Source of the DNA: JAAYAO01 sp051133435
Lineage (GTDB): Bacteria; Actinomycetota; Actinomycetes; Propionibacteriales; Propionibacteriaceae
NCBI RefSeq assembly: GCF_051133435.1
Contig: NZ_JBPGNY010000004.1
Span: forward strand, 372,001 to 436,000
Direction of reading: 5' to 3'
Length of the DNA stretch: 64,000 nt
Below, one piece after another: positions 50,966 through 58,336 of this stretch. The position numbers were made by a program, and so were the translations under genes. A model generated the notes under the pieces. It made no database searches and was not told the origin of the DNA. It was given only the letters and a program-made list of their open reading frames with translations. The number at the start of each line of letters is the position of its first letter. The first letter of the stretch is position 1.

Positions 50966-52270
50966 TCAGCCCAGGACGCCGTTGGCGACCAACGCGTCCT
51001 GCAGGCGGCGCATCGCCACCAGGGGACGGGTTTCGTCGATCTCGACGTCGTCGTAGGTGACCAGTTCACCGGCGGCGATGTCCCGCACGAGCTTGCACCC
51101 GGCGATCAGACCGATCGGCAGCGCGTTCTTGGCGCGGGCCTCGTCGGCGTCGATCGTCCAGCCGTGCACGTGGTGCCCGCCCATGCCTTCGAGGGTGATG
51201 CCGGCCTTCAGGTCGAACTTGGCCCGGCTGGCCACCTCGGAGCGCACGTACACCGACTGGAAGTCGGCACGGCGTTCCAGGATCGCCTCACCGATCGACA
51301 GTTGAGCCTCGATAGAGGCCAGGTGGTAGGGCCGGTAGAGGGCGTAGTAGGGGCCCTTGCCGAGCTTGAGGTAGTCGAGTTCGTGGGTGACCACGTCCGA
51401 CTCCGACTTCACGATCGCGAACACCCCGGGGGCGACGTTGCCGGTGACGTATTCGACCACCGGGCCCTTGTCGCCGTCGAGGATGCCGCCGTCGGCCTTC
51501 GGGATCAGCTTGGTGGCGAGTTCGTCGATATCGCACTCCACCCCGTGCATGCCGCCGACCTCGACCGGGAACCCGGTGGCATTCGACAGCGCAGCCATTT
51601 CGAGCTGGGTCTTGGTGCCGTCGGTGAACTCGCAGAGCATCCGCGGGTTCATGTTCTTGGCCTTGGCTTCCTCCTCGACATCCTCCGGGACGTCGGTGGG
51701 CCGGTTCGGGTTGTTCTTGCCCTTGCCGGCGCACACCACGGTGAGGCCGAGGTCTTCGGCGTATTCGACCAGCTTCAGGGCCTCGACCGGCTCGTCACCG
51801 CGGCAGACCGTGTAGATCGAGTTGCCGGCGTTGGCCATGCTCGACAGCAGCACCCCGACGGTGATGTCGGCCTCGACCGTCATCAGCGCGACGTCCTTCT
51901 GGTGGGTGATGCAGGTGTAGGCGATCTGGGCGGCGATCTCGGGCACGCCGGAGACCTCCACCACGATGTCGACCGGCAGGTCGGGCATCTTGAGACCGTC
52001 GGTGATGGCCACGGCCTTGCCTTCGCGCACCGCTGCCGCGGCGGCGTCCAGGTCGTCACCGGCGACGACGATGTCGTCGCGTCCGGCATTGCGCAGTGCC
52101 TGTTCGGCCTTTTCGATCACGATGTCGGCGACGGCGGCGACCGTCAGCCCGGGGGCGCGGCAGATCTGGGCGATCAGGCCCGAGCCCATCTGCCCGGCGC
52201 CGACCACGCCGACATAGACCGGACGGCCGAGTTCGGCCTGACGTTGCAACAGACCCTTGGAGTAGCCCAT
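50966..52270 (-). CDS. SAF-domain NAD(P)-dependent oxidoreductase (homoserine dehydrogenase-like)
   Basis: Predicted dehydrogenase of a sugar or polyol phosphate. A Rossmann fold begins VYVGVVGAGQMGSGLIAQI, with a homoserine-dehydrogenase-like NAD-binding domain (DIVVEVSGVPEIAAQIAYTC) and a C-terminal SAF domain (KAGITLEGMGGHHVHG... and CKLVRDIAAGELVTYDDVEID). No threonine-pathway gene is near; its place as last gene of a glucitol-type PTS operon suggests it oxidises the phosphorylated polyol that the PTS delivers. The exact reaction is not known to me. AAGGGA lies eight bases before the ATG. Confidence 0.85.
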   Translation of the reverse strand: MGYSKGLLQRQAELGRPVYVGVVGAGQMGSGLIAQICRAPGLTVAAVADIVIEKAEQALRNAGRDDIVVAGDDLDAAAAAVREGKAVAITDGLKMPDLPVDIVVEVSGVPEIAAQIAYTCITHQKDVALMTVEADITVGVLLSSMANAGNSIYTVCRGDEPVEALKLVEYAEDLGLTVVCAGKGKNNPNRPTDVPEDVEEEAKAKNMNPRMLCEFTDGTKTQLEMAALSNATGFPVEVGGMHGVECDIDELATKLIPKADGGILDGDKGPVVEYVTGNVAPGVFAIVKSESDVVTHELDYLKLGKGPYYALYRPYHLASIEAQLSIGEAILERRADFQSVYVRSEVASRAKFDLKAGITLEGMGGHHVHGWTIDADEARAKNALPIGLIAGCKLVRDIAAGELVTYDDVEIDETRPLVAMRRLQDALVANGVLG

Positions 52271-52321
52271 GGGATACTTCCCTTCATTGCATGTGGGCGC
52301 TGGCCCACGGGTGGGTGGGAT

Positions 52322-52753
52322 TCAGGACGACTGCTCCGCGCGCACGGACGTCTTCGTCCGGCGTGGGGTGTCGGCTCGGGCGACAGCCGGCTTCACCTGG
52401 GCCACCGCCATTTCCACGGCGTGTTTGAACTGCTTGCCGTTGACACGGTCGGCCGCGGTGTCGACCGGTCCGAGCAGTTGGGGACGGGGGCGGAAACGGG
52501 AGAACACGGTGGCGCCGACCATCGCGGTGGCCCAGGTGATCTCACGGGTGGCGGCGTCGACGATCAGGATGACGACCGCACCTCCCAGCGGGGATCGTCC
52601 CTGGCCCGAGGCCAGCACATCGTGGGCTCCCCTTGACTGGGCCATCGCCTCGTTGAGGTGCTTGTTGTACGCGCATTGCTGCAGGAAGGTCATCGCCACC
52701 CCGATCAGCAGCGCAGCGCCCAGAATCGCGGGAAAGACCCAGTTTCCGCCCAT
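52322..52753 (-). CDS. gutM: Glucitol operon activator-like protein GutM
   Basis: A 143-residue protein with one N-terminal membrane helix (VFPAILGAALLIGVAMTFLQQ) and a GutM/SrlM-type domain (YNKHLNEAMAQSRG, RGRSPLGGAVVILIVDAATREI-like segment read here as GQGRSPLGGAVVILIVDA). In enteric bacteria GutM activates the glucitol operon. Here it is embedded between the IIA and oxidoreductase genes with only three bases to the IIA stop, so it is co-expressed with the transporter. Confidence 0.85.
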   Translation of the reverse strand: MGGNWVFPAILGAALLIGVAMTFLQQCAYNKHLNEAMAQSRGAHDVLASGQGRSPLGGAVVILIVDAATREITWATAMVGATVFSRFRPRPQLLGPVDTAADRVNGKQFKHAVEMAVAQVKPAVARADTPRRTKTSVRAEQSS

Positions 52754-52756
52754 TGG

Positions 52757-53122
52757 TCAGCCCTCGATGGTGATCGTTGCGCCGACCGCGGGGGCCACCG
52801 GATCGGGGCCGGAGGCCTTGACCGCGCCGGGCAGCAGGTCCTGGTCGGGCTGGTTGATGTACAGCACGATGTGTCCGAGGTCGGCGAGGTTGGTGTTGGC
52901 GCGGTCGCCGATCTCGTCCACGACATAGCGCAGATCGCCGATCACGAAGGTGTCGCCGGCCTTGACCTCGCGGGCGATCTCGCTCGCATCGCTGTGCACG
53001 ACCGAAACGTCGGCCAGGGCATCGGGAACCGGTTCGCCGAACAGGATGTACAGACCGGCGTCGATCATGTCGCCGGCCTCGTTGCCGACGCGGGTGACGG
53101 TGGTGGACCAGATGGTTGTCAT
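52757..53122 (-). CDS. srlB: PTS glucitol/sorbitol-type IIA component
   Basis: Cytoplasmic phosphotransfer protein that accepts phosphate from HPr and passes it to IIB. The 121 residues read TTIWSTTVTRVGNEAGDM, FGEPVPDALADVSVVHSD (the His is the likely phospho-site) and a C-terminal IGDRANTNLADLGHIVLY. The ATG at 53122 has GGAA seven bases upstream; the frame runs further up without support. It lies between the IIBC and GutM genes in the cluster. Confidence 0.88.
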   Translation of the reverse strand: MTTIWSTTVTRVGNEAGDMIDAGLYILFGEPVPDALADVSVVHSDASEIAREVKAGDTFVIGDLRYVVDEIGDRANTNLADLGHIVLYINQPDQDLLPGAVKASGPDPVAPAVGATITIEG

Positions 53123-53173
53123 GGGAGTTCCTTTCGTGGGTGCGTCCGGCTCGCACCGGACGCACCCCACAGC

Positions 53174-54193
53174 TCAGACCAGCAGGAAGGACACCGCGTA
53201 GGCGATGGCGACCGCCACCGGTGCGGTCAGCAGGCGGGTGAACAGCACGGCGGGCACACCCACCGAGACCGTCTCGGGCTTGGCCTCACCCAGGGAGAGA
53301 CCGACCGGGACGAAGTCACAACCCACCTGACCGTTGATCGCGAACAGGGTGGGCAGGGCGTACTGCACCGGCAGTGCCCCCATCCCGATCTGGGTGCCCA
53401 TCAGCACGCCGACCACCTGGGCGATCGCCGCACCGGGGCCGAGAATCGGTGACAGGAAGGGCAGACCGGTGATGAAGCCCAGCAGGAGCAGGCCCAGCGG
53501 GTTGCTGGCCAGCGGGCTGACCCAGTTGGCCAGTACCTGCGAGACGCCGGTGTAGTTCACCACACCGATCAGCAGGGCCACGTAGGCCATGAACGGCAGC
53601 ACGGTCTGCAGGATCAACTGCAGTGCCTGACGTCCCGAGGCGAGCAGGGTGTTGATCACGTAGCCGATGAAGTTGCCGAACTTCACCACCAGGCCCATGA
53701 AGCCCTTGGAACCGCCCACGGCGCGTTCCGGCTTCGCAGCGGGGTCGGTGGTCGCGGGCTCGGCGGCGTCCGGGTCGACCGCGTTGTCGGGGTCGCCGGC
53801 GGTTTCCTCGGTGGTGGCCGGGGCATCGGCCGCGGCGACGTTCTTGACGCTGACGTCGGAGACGAAGATGTCGTCGGTGATGAACTGCGCCAGGGGGCCG
53901 GACGGCTCACCCGGGTAGACATCGACGGTGGGGATGCGCTTCTTCGGGTAGACCCCGATCCGCGCGGTGCCACCGCAGTTGATCACCACCGCGGCCACTT
54001 CTTCGTCGGCGATGTGGTTGGTGAACCCGTCGACGGCTTCGGCACCGGTGATCTCGGCCATCTTCTGGGCGACCGGGTGGATTCCGCCGCCGGTGACCGA
54101 GAGGATGATGTGCTTCTTCTCGGTCGGGGTGATGGTCAGCCCGGAGCCCCAGCCGCCGGGGCCCTTGGTGACGCGTACGGACTTGAAGCTCAT
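53174..54193 (-). CDS. srlE: PTS glucitol/sorbitol-type IIBC component
   Basis: Phosphorylating subunit plus part of the membrane channel. The N-terminal IIB domain has Cys73 in VVINCGGTARIG, the phospho-accepting cysteine, followed by YPKKRIPTVDVYPGEPSGPLAQ. An acidic Pro/Ala linker leads to four to five helices including TGVSQVLANWVSPLASNPLGLLLLGF. The ATG overlaps the stop of the IIC gene by four bases, as in other glucitol operons. Length 339. Confidence 0.92.
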   Translation of the reverse strand: MSFKSVRVTKGPGGWGSGLTITPTEKKHIILSVTGGGIHPVAQKMAEITGAEAVDGFTNHIADEEVAAVVINCGGTARIGVYPKKRIPTVDVYPGEPSGPLAQFITDDIFVSDVSVKNVAAADAPATTEETAGDPDNAVDPDAAEPATTDPAAKPERAVGGSKGFMGLVVKFGNFIGYVINTLLASGRQALQLILQTVLPFMAYVALLIGVVNYTGVSQVLANWVSPLASNPLGLLLLGFITGLPFLSPILGPGAAIAQVVGVLMGTQIGMGALPVQYALPTLFAINGQVGCDFVPVGLSLGEAKPETVSVGVPAVLFTRLLTAPVAVAIAYAVSFLLV

Positions 54194-54798
54194 GCCGAGA
54201 CACCTCCCTGGATGTGTCCGGCCGCGTAGTCGGCGTCGAACTTCTTGAAGGTGGCGGAGTGGCCGCCGCGCACGATCAGGTAGGCGGTCATCCACTGGGT
54301 GGCCATGCCACGGATCAGGATGACGACCAGACCGGTCAGCAGGTACAGAATCGCCAGGGTCGGGTACTTGTCCGGGGCGGCGGTCATCACACCGGCCGAG
54401 ACGCCCGCCCAGACGAAGATCTCACCGGCGTTGGCGTGCGGGAACAACGACGTGATCGGGTGTACGAACGACACCGCGGAGTCGTAGAAGGCCGGCTTGT
54501 AGCGTTCGGGCAGGAAGCGCCCGAAGGTGTAGGCCATCGGGTTGGTCAGCATCAGCACGGCCAGGAAGGGCATCAGGGTGTAGCGGGTGATGGCCCAGCG
54601 GCCGGCCCAGCGGACGGCCCGGGTGACGCGTTCCTCACCGATCCAGGTGGTGATCGCGTACATGAAGGTCAACATGACCATCAACAGGGGAAGGATGCCG
54701 GTCACCAGACCGGTGAATGTTTCGGCGGCGGCCTGGAACAAGCCGATGAAATGTTCGGCGAACCAGGTGATGCCGCGCATCACAGGGTTTTGATCCAT
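54190..54798 (-). CDS. srlA: PTS glucitol/sorbitol-type IIC component
   Basis: Second channel subunit of the same PTS. The 202 residues have four to five helices and family segments FTGLVTGILPLLMVMLTFMYAI and LTNPMAYTFGRFLPERYKPAFYDSAVSFVHP, with the C-terminal GMATQWMTAYLIVRGG. AAGGAG lies five bases before the ATG. A 172-base gap with a stem-loop (54920-54945) separates it from the upstream HPr gene; both are probably on one transcript with processing or attenuation between. Confidence 0.93.
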   Translation of the reverse strand: MDQNPVMRGITWFAEHFIGLFQAAAETFTGLVTGILPLLMVMLTFMYAITTWIGEERVTRAVRWAGRWAITRYTLMPFLAVLMLTNPMAYTFGRFLPERYKPAFYDSAVSFVHPITSLFPHANAGEIFVWAGVSAGVMTAAPDKYPTLAILYLLTGLVVILIRGMATQWMTAYLIVRGGHSATFKKFDADYAAGHIQGGVSA

Positions 54799-54919
54799 GG
54801 GGACTCCTTGCGTGGGTGAGGTGGCCTCGTTGCCAGGTCACGCCTCACGTTGGGGAGGGGTGGGATTCGCAGCGGCGATGCCCTCTTCGCCGGATACTCC
54901 TCTCTTCCTCTTTCGTGTC

Positions 54920-54945
54920 GGCCGCCCGCATCCGGCGGTGCGGCC
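54920..54945 (-). repeat. GC-rich hairpin in the HPr-IIC gap
   Basis: GGCCGCCCGC at 54920-54929 can pair with GGCGG-T-GCGGCC just downstream. It lies in the 172-base space between the HPr and IIC genes and could set their relative expression by partial termination or RNA processing. Confidence 0.45.
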
Positions 54946-54970
54946 GCGCATGGGGTGCTTCGTTGTCGGT

Positions 54971-55231
54971 TCAGTGGTCGGATTCGAGTTGGGTCACGAG
55001 TGCGTCCAAAGCGGCCTCGGCCCCGTCCCCGTCCGCGGTCAGGGTCACCACCTGCCCCTGCTTCACGCCCAGGCCGAGAACGGCCAGGATCGAGTCGGCG
55101 GGCACCGGGTCCTTGCCCTCGGTGGCGATCGTCACCTGCACCCCGGAGTCCTTGACCGCCTTGACGAACTCGGCGGCGGGACGGGCGTGCAGACCTTCGG
55201 GGGCGGCGATCGTGGCGTCTCGGGTGGACAT
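54971..55231 (-). CDS. ptsH: HPr-like phosphocarrier protein
   Basis: Shuttles phosphate from enzyme I to PTS IIA. The 86 residues contain the active-site segment APEGLHARPAAEFV with His15 and the regulatory segment ADSILAVLGLG with Ser47, the site HPr kinase would modify. Being inside the polyol operon rather than next to ptsI suggests a dedicated copy, but the genome's only HPr could also lie here. No enzyme I gene lies in the window. Confidence 0.92.
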   Translation of the reverse strand: MSTRDATIAAPEGLHARPAAEFVKAVKDSGVQVTIATEGKDPVPADSILAVLGLGVKQGQVVTLTADGDGAEAALDALVTQLESDH

Positions 55232-55302
55232 CTGGTGGGGCCTCCTATCGGCCGGTTCTGGTGGTGATTGTTTCCGGGGTGGGTAGCGGTTTGTTGTGCG
55301 GA

Positions 55303-55833
55303 CTATTCGCCGATCACCACGACCTGGCAACGGCGTTTGCGTTCCCGGGCGCGGTCGAAGTCGACGAAGAAGATGTAGCCGGTGACCCCGAGGGCCAGTT
55401 CCCCGTCGGTGACGGCGAAGACCTGGCTGGAGCCGAGCAGGCTGGCCTTCTGGTGGGCGTCGGCGTTGAACAGTTGGGTGCGGTCGCCGCCGGGCAGGTA
55501 GCTGTCGGCGTCGGGCCACGACTCGACCTCGCGGAAGTGCTCCTCACCGGGGTAGCGGTAGCCGTGGGCCGGCGGGAAGTCGGTCTGATCGGGGACGATC
55601 TTGCCGAGGATGTCGTTCAGGTCGGCCTGCAGGTAGTCCGACCCGTCCTCGACCGTGTCGTGGGCGAATTCGTCGAAGTACACCGAGCAGGTGGTGTGCG
55701 GTGAGATCACCGCGACGATGCCATTGGTGATCTTCGACTCGGTGATCGCCTCGCGAACCTGCGGGGTGACGTCGATGAAGCTCGGGGTGCCCCCGTGTGA
55801 GGTGAGCGAGAACGTGCGCTGATGGACGGTCAT
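55303..55833 (-). CDS. YjbQ family protein (UPF0047)
   Basis: Small protein of 176 residues. Family motifs are clear: GIVAVISPHTTCSVYFDEFAHDT, then DLNDILGKIVPD, then LLGSSQVFAVTDGELALGVTGYIFFVDFD. YjbQ proteins have been described as having side thiamine-phosphate synthase activity, but their real role is uncertain. Here it lies between an aldolase and HPr in a polyol operon, so a function in handling a sugar phosphate is more likely than thiamine synthesis. GAGGAGG precedes the ATG. Confidence 0.85.
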   Translation of the reverse strand: MTVHQRTFSLTSHGGTPSFIDVTPQVREAITESKITNGIVAVISPHTTCSVYFDEFAHDTVEDGSDYLQADLNDILGKIVPDQTDFPPAHGYRYPGEEHFREVESWPDADSYLPGGDRTQLFNADAHQKASLLGSSQVFAVTDGELALGVTGYIFFVDFDRARERKRRCQVVVIGE

Positions 55834-55844
55834 CGGGTGCCTCC

Positions 55845-56693
55845 TCAGTTCTTGTTGGCCAGGGTCTTGACGAACCGCATGACGTCGTCGCGCACCGCCT
55901 CGCGGGCGGCCAGATCCAGGCTGGGCCACAGCACCACGTCCGGGTCGGCGACCAGCGGACGGGCGGCGTCCAGGGCCGCCTTGGCCGCGTAGGTGTAGTA
56001 GTTGATCTTGCGCACCCCGCGCCGGGTCGACTCGCGGTAGTCGTCGTCGCTGAGGCCCGACCCGCCGTGCATCACCACCGGCACGCCGGTGCGCTCGCGC
56101 AGTTCGGAGATCAGCTCGAAGTTCAGGTTCGGTTCCTGGTGGTACACGCCGTGCACGGTGCCGAAGGAGGCGGCCAGACAGTCGACGCCGGTGGCCTCGA
56201 CGAAGGCGGCGGCCTGTTCGGGGTCGGTGTAGAGGGTCTCGTCGGCGATCCCCTGGGAGGGGTCGCCGTTCTCGTTGCCGGTCAGGATGCCGATCTCGCC
56301 CTCGACGCCGGCGCCGCGTTCGTGGGCCATCTCGACCACCTCGCGGGTGATCCGCACGTTCTCGTCGAAGTCGTGGTGGGAGCCGTCGATCATGCAGGAG
56401 TTGAATCCCAGATCGAGGCCCTTGCGGATGTAGTCGATGTCTTCGCCGTGGTCGACGTGCAGCACGAAGGGTGCCTCGGAGCGTTCGGCCAGGGCGACCA
56501 TGGCCGGCCCCATGTTCTCGATACCGGCCAGCGGTTCGTGCACCTGGGCGTACTGCAGGATGATCGGCACCCCGGTGGCCTCACCCACCTCGATGGTGCC
56601 CAGTACCGCGGCGAAGAACGGGGTGTTCACCGCGGCCAGGCCGCACTGGTTCTTTTCGGCGTAGTCGAGAGCTTCGCTGAGCCCGATGATCAT
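55845..56693 (-). CDS. Class II aldolase (FbaA/GatY-like)
   Basis: Zinc-dependent aldolase acting on a ketose phosphate. The 282 residues include HVDHGEDIDYIRKGLDLGF with the metal-binding His82 and catalytic Asp81, GEIG, SFGTVHGVY and VMHGGSGLSDDD, all standard for the fructose-bisphosphate/tagatose-bisphosphate aldolase family. The ATG at 56693 has GAGGAGG six bases upstream; the longer frame is antisense-type noise. It starts 11 bases after the isomerase gene. In this cluster it probably splits the phosphorylated catabolic intermediate rather than FBP. Confidence 0.92.
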   Translation of the reverse strand: MIIGLSEALDYAEKNQCGLAAVNTPFFAAVLGTIEVGEATGVPIILQYAQVHEPLAGIENMGPAMVALAERSEAPFVLHVDHGEDIDYIRKGLDLGFNSCMIDGSHHDFDENVRITREVVEMAHERGAGVEGEIGILTGNENGDPSQGIADETLYTDPEQAAAFVEATGVDCLAASFGTVHGVYHQEPNLNFELISELRERTGVPVVMHGGSGLSDDDYRESTRRGVRKINYYTYAAKAALDAARPLVADPDVVLWPSLDLAAREAVRDDVMRFVKTLANKN

Positions 56694-56704
56694 GTGGCGC
56701 CTCC

Positions 56705-57403
56705 TCAGGCGGTGGGGGTGGAATTCTTGATGGCGGTGAACATCTCGGTGAGAATCTCGCGCCAGTCGGGGTGCTTGATGATGCCGCTGGTGCCGCCGGA
56801 GCCGTCGGCTCCCTGTTGCAGCACTCGGGCGACGTCGTCGCCGCGGCTGACCCCGGCGGCCTGGATGACCAGGATGTTGGGGTCGACGTCCTTGACGATG
56901 CGGGTGGTGCGCTCGATGTAGTCGCCCGAATCCATTTCGCCGGTGCCGATGTTGGCGGTGGGCTCGCAGATCATCACGTCCGGGCCCAGGTGGGCGACCG
57001 CCTTGCACTGGGCGTCGGAATCGGCGCAGACGATGGTCATCAACCCGACCTCACGGGCACGTTCCAAGGTGGCGTCGAGGGTGGCCAGTTCGAGCGGATG
57101 CTCGGCGTGGTTCAGCACCACGGCCTTCGCGCCGGCCTCGACCAGGGAGTCGGGCAGGATGTGCCCCATCCCCCGGCCCGGGGTGATCGGGTCCATGTGC
57201 TGGGCGGTGACGGTCAGATGCGTGGTGGCCTCGGCGACCATCCGCAGGTCGACGTGCTGGGCGGTGAAGATGACGTCCACGCCGAACTCGCCGGCCAGCT
57301 CGTCGGTCAGCTTCGCGAGCTTGAGGGTGTCGGCGCCACCCAGATACGCCTTGGGATTCACGATCAGGAATGGGGCTCGGAACCCCTCATTGCGTTGGAC
57401 CAC
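56705..57403 (-). CDS. Triosephosphate-isomerase-family protein, divergent
   Basis: First gene of the polyol operon. TPI catalytic residues are kept but their surroundings are unusual: Asn16/Lys18 in VNPKAY (NWKMN normally), His99 in VVLNHAEHP (GHSERR normally) and Glu147 in ICEPTANIGTG (EPVWAIGTG normally). Length 232 is short, as in archaeal or EryH-type enzymes. Related TPI homologues isomerise tetrulose phosphates in erythritol breakdown, so a non-triose substrate is likely. The GTG at 57403 has GGAGG five bases upstream; starts further up would overlap the operator. Confidence 0.85.
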   Translation of the reverse strand: MVQRNEGFRAPFLIVNPKAYLGGADTLKLAKLTDELAGEFGVDVIFTAQHVDLRMVAEATTHLTVTAQHMDPITPGRGMGHILPDSLVEAGAKAVVLNHAEHPLELATLDATLERAREVGLMTIVCADSDAQCKAVAHLGPDVMICEPTANIGTGEMDSGDYIERTTRIVKDVDPNILVIQAAGVSRGDDVARVLQQGADGSGGTSGIIKHPDWREILTEMFTAIKNSTPTA

Positions 57404-57434
57404 TACACCCTCCAAACTGCACATTTTTGCATTT

Positions 57435-57488
57435 ACGCACACGTTTGTGCGTTTGAGTCATCATCGCACTTCGCTCCACTACTCGCAA
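57435..57488 (-). promoter_or_regulatory. Promoter and operator of the polyol operon
   Basis: On the minus strand TTGCGA (57488-57483) and GATGAT (57465-57460) are separated by exactly 17 bases. Immediately downstream, at 57435-57452, is a perfect dyad ACGCACA-N4-TGTGCGT, covering the predicted start of transcription. The layout is that of a repressor site, probably for the SorC-type regulator. The surrounding 180 bases are AT-rich compared with the genome. Confidence 0.55.
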
Positions 57489-57589
57489 TAGTTGGCGAGC
57501 ATGTTTTCGGCTTTTCGCAACTTTTTGCGGCAATCGTTTGCTCTGAGCACCGGACGGAGCACCGGGTCGGTTATGCAACAATTCCCACC

Positions 57590-58336
57590 ATGTTCGACCC
57601 CGTCGTTGCCGTCATTGTCGGAGCCGGCCTCGGTTTGAGGTTCGGCGGACGAACCCCCAAACCGGCCCTGCGACTGTCGGGCAAGGCCGTCCTGGCGATG
57701 TCGGTGGAGGCGATGGCGGCGGCCGGCTGCACCCACGCGGTGGTCGTACTCAACCCGAAGGTGGCCGAGAAGCTCGGCGCTTCCCTGTCGGCCTCCCCCA
57801 TTCCGGTACATCAAACCCTCGGCGGCAACAGCCGCCAGGAGTCGGTGTTCAACGGACTGCGGGTCGTCCACGATCACCCCACCCTGAGCAAGGCCGAGGT
57901 GGTGCTGATCCACGACGCGGTGCGTCCGATGGTGCCGGCCCATGTCGCCGAATCGGTGATCACCGCGGTTCGCGAGGGTGCCGATGCGGTGGCCCCGGCG
58001 GTGTCGGTCAGCGACAGCATGCGGGTGATGGACGAGGACGGCACCACCCGGGTGATCGACCGCTCGACCCTGCGCGCGATTCAGACGCCGCAGGGTTTCC
58101 GGCTGCCGGTGATCTGGGAGAGCCACCAGCAGATGGCATCGAAGCCGGCCGAGTTCACCGACGATGTCTCCTGCGCCGAGCGGGCCGGCTACCCCGTCAC
58201 CCTGGTACCCGGATCACGCCTGTCGATGAAGATCACCGAACCGCCCGACATGCCGGTCGCCCGCGCCCTGTGGCGGGCCCGGTCGGCCTTCGGACACCAC
58301 TCCGGACGCCGCTTCCGGCGGTTGCTGCGGCTGTGA
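57590..58336 (+). CDS. ispD: IspD-family cytidylyltransferase
   Basis: Joins CTP and a polyol phosphate, normally 2-C-methyl-D-erythritol 4-phosphate in isoprenoid synthesis. Motifs: a divergent nucleotide loop IVGAGLGLRFGGRTPK (normally PAAGxGxRxG), IHDAVRP (HDAARP in IspD, HDGVRP in TarI), STLRAIQTPQGF and SMKITEPPD with the catalytic Lys. Length 248. It is divergent from the polyol operon, and neither carD nor ispF is adjacent, though they usually are in actinobacteria. It may be the housekeeping IspD displaced, or a paralogue acting on a related polyol phosphate. Confidence 0.85.
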   Translation: MFDPVVAVIVGAGLGLRFGGRTPKPALRLSGKAVLAMSVEAMAAAGCTHAVVVLNPKVAEKLGASLSASPIPVHQTLGGNSRQESVFNGLRVVHDHPTLSKAEVVLIHDAVRPMVPAHVAESVITAVREGADAVAPAVSVSDSMRVMDEDGTTRVIDRSTLRAIQTPQGFRLPVIWESHQQMASKPAEFTDDVSCAERAGYPVTLVPGSRLSMKITEPPDMPVARALWRARSAFGHHSGRRFRRLLRL

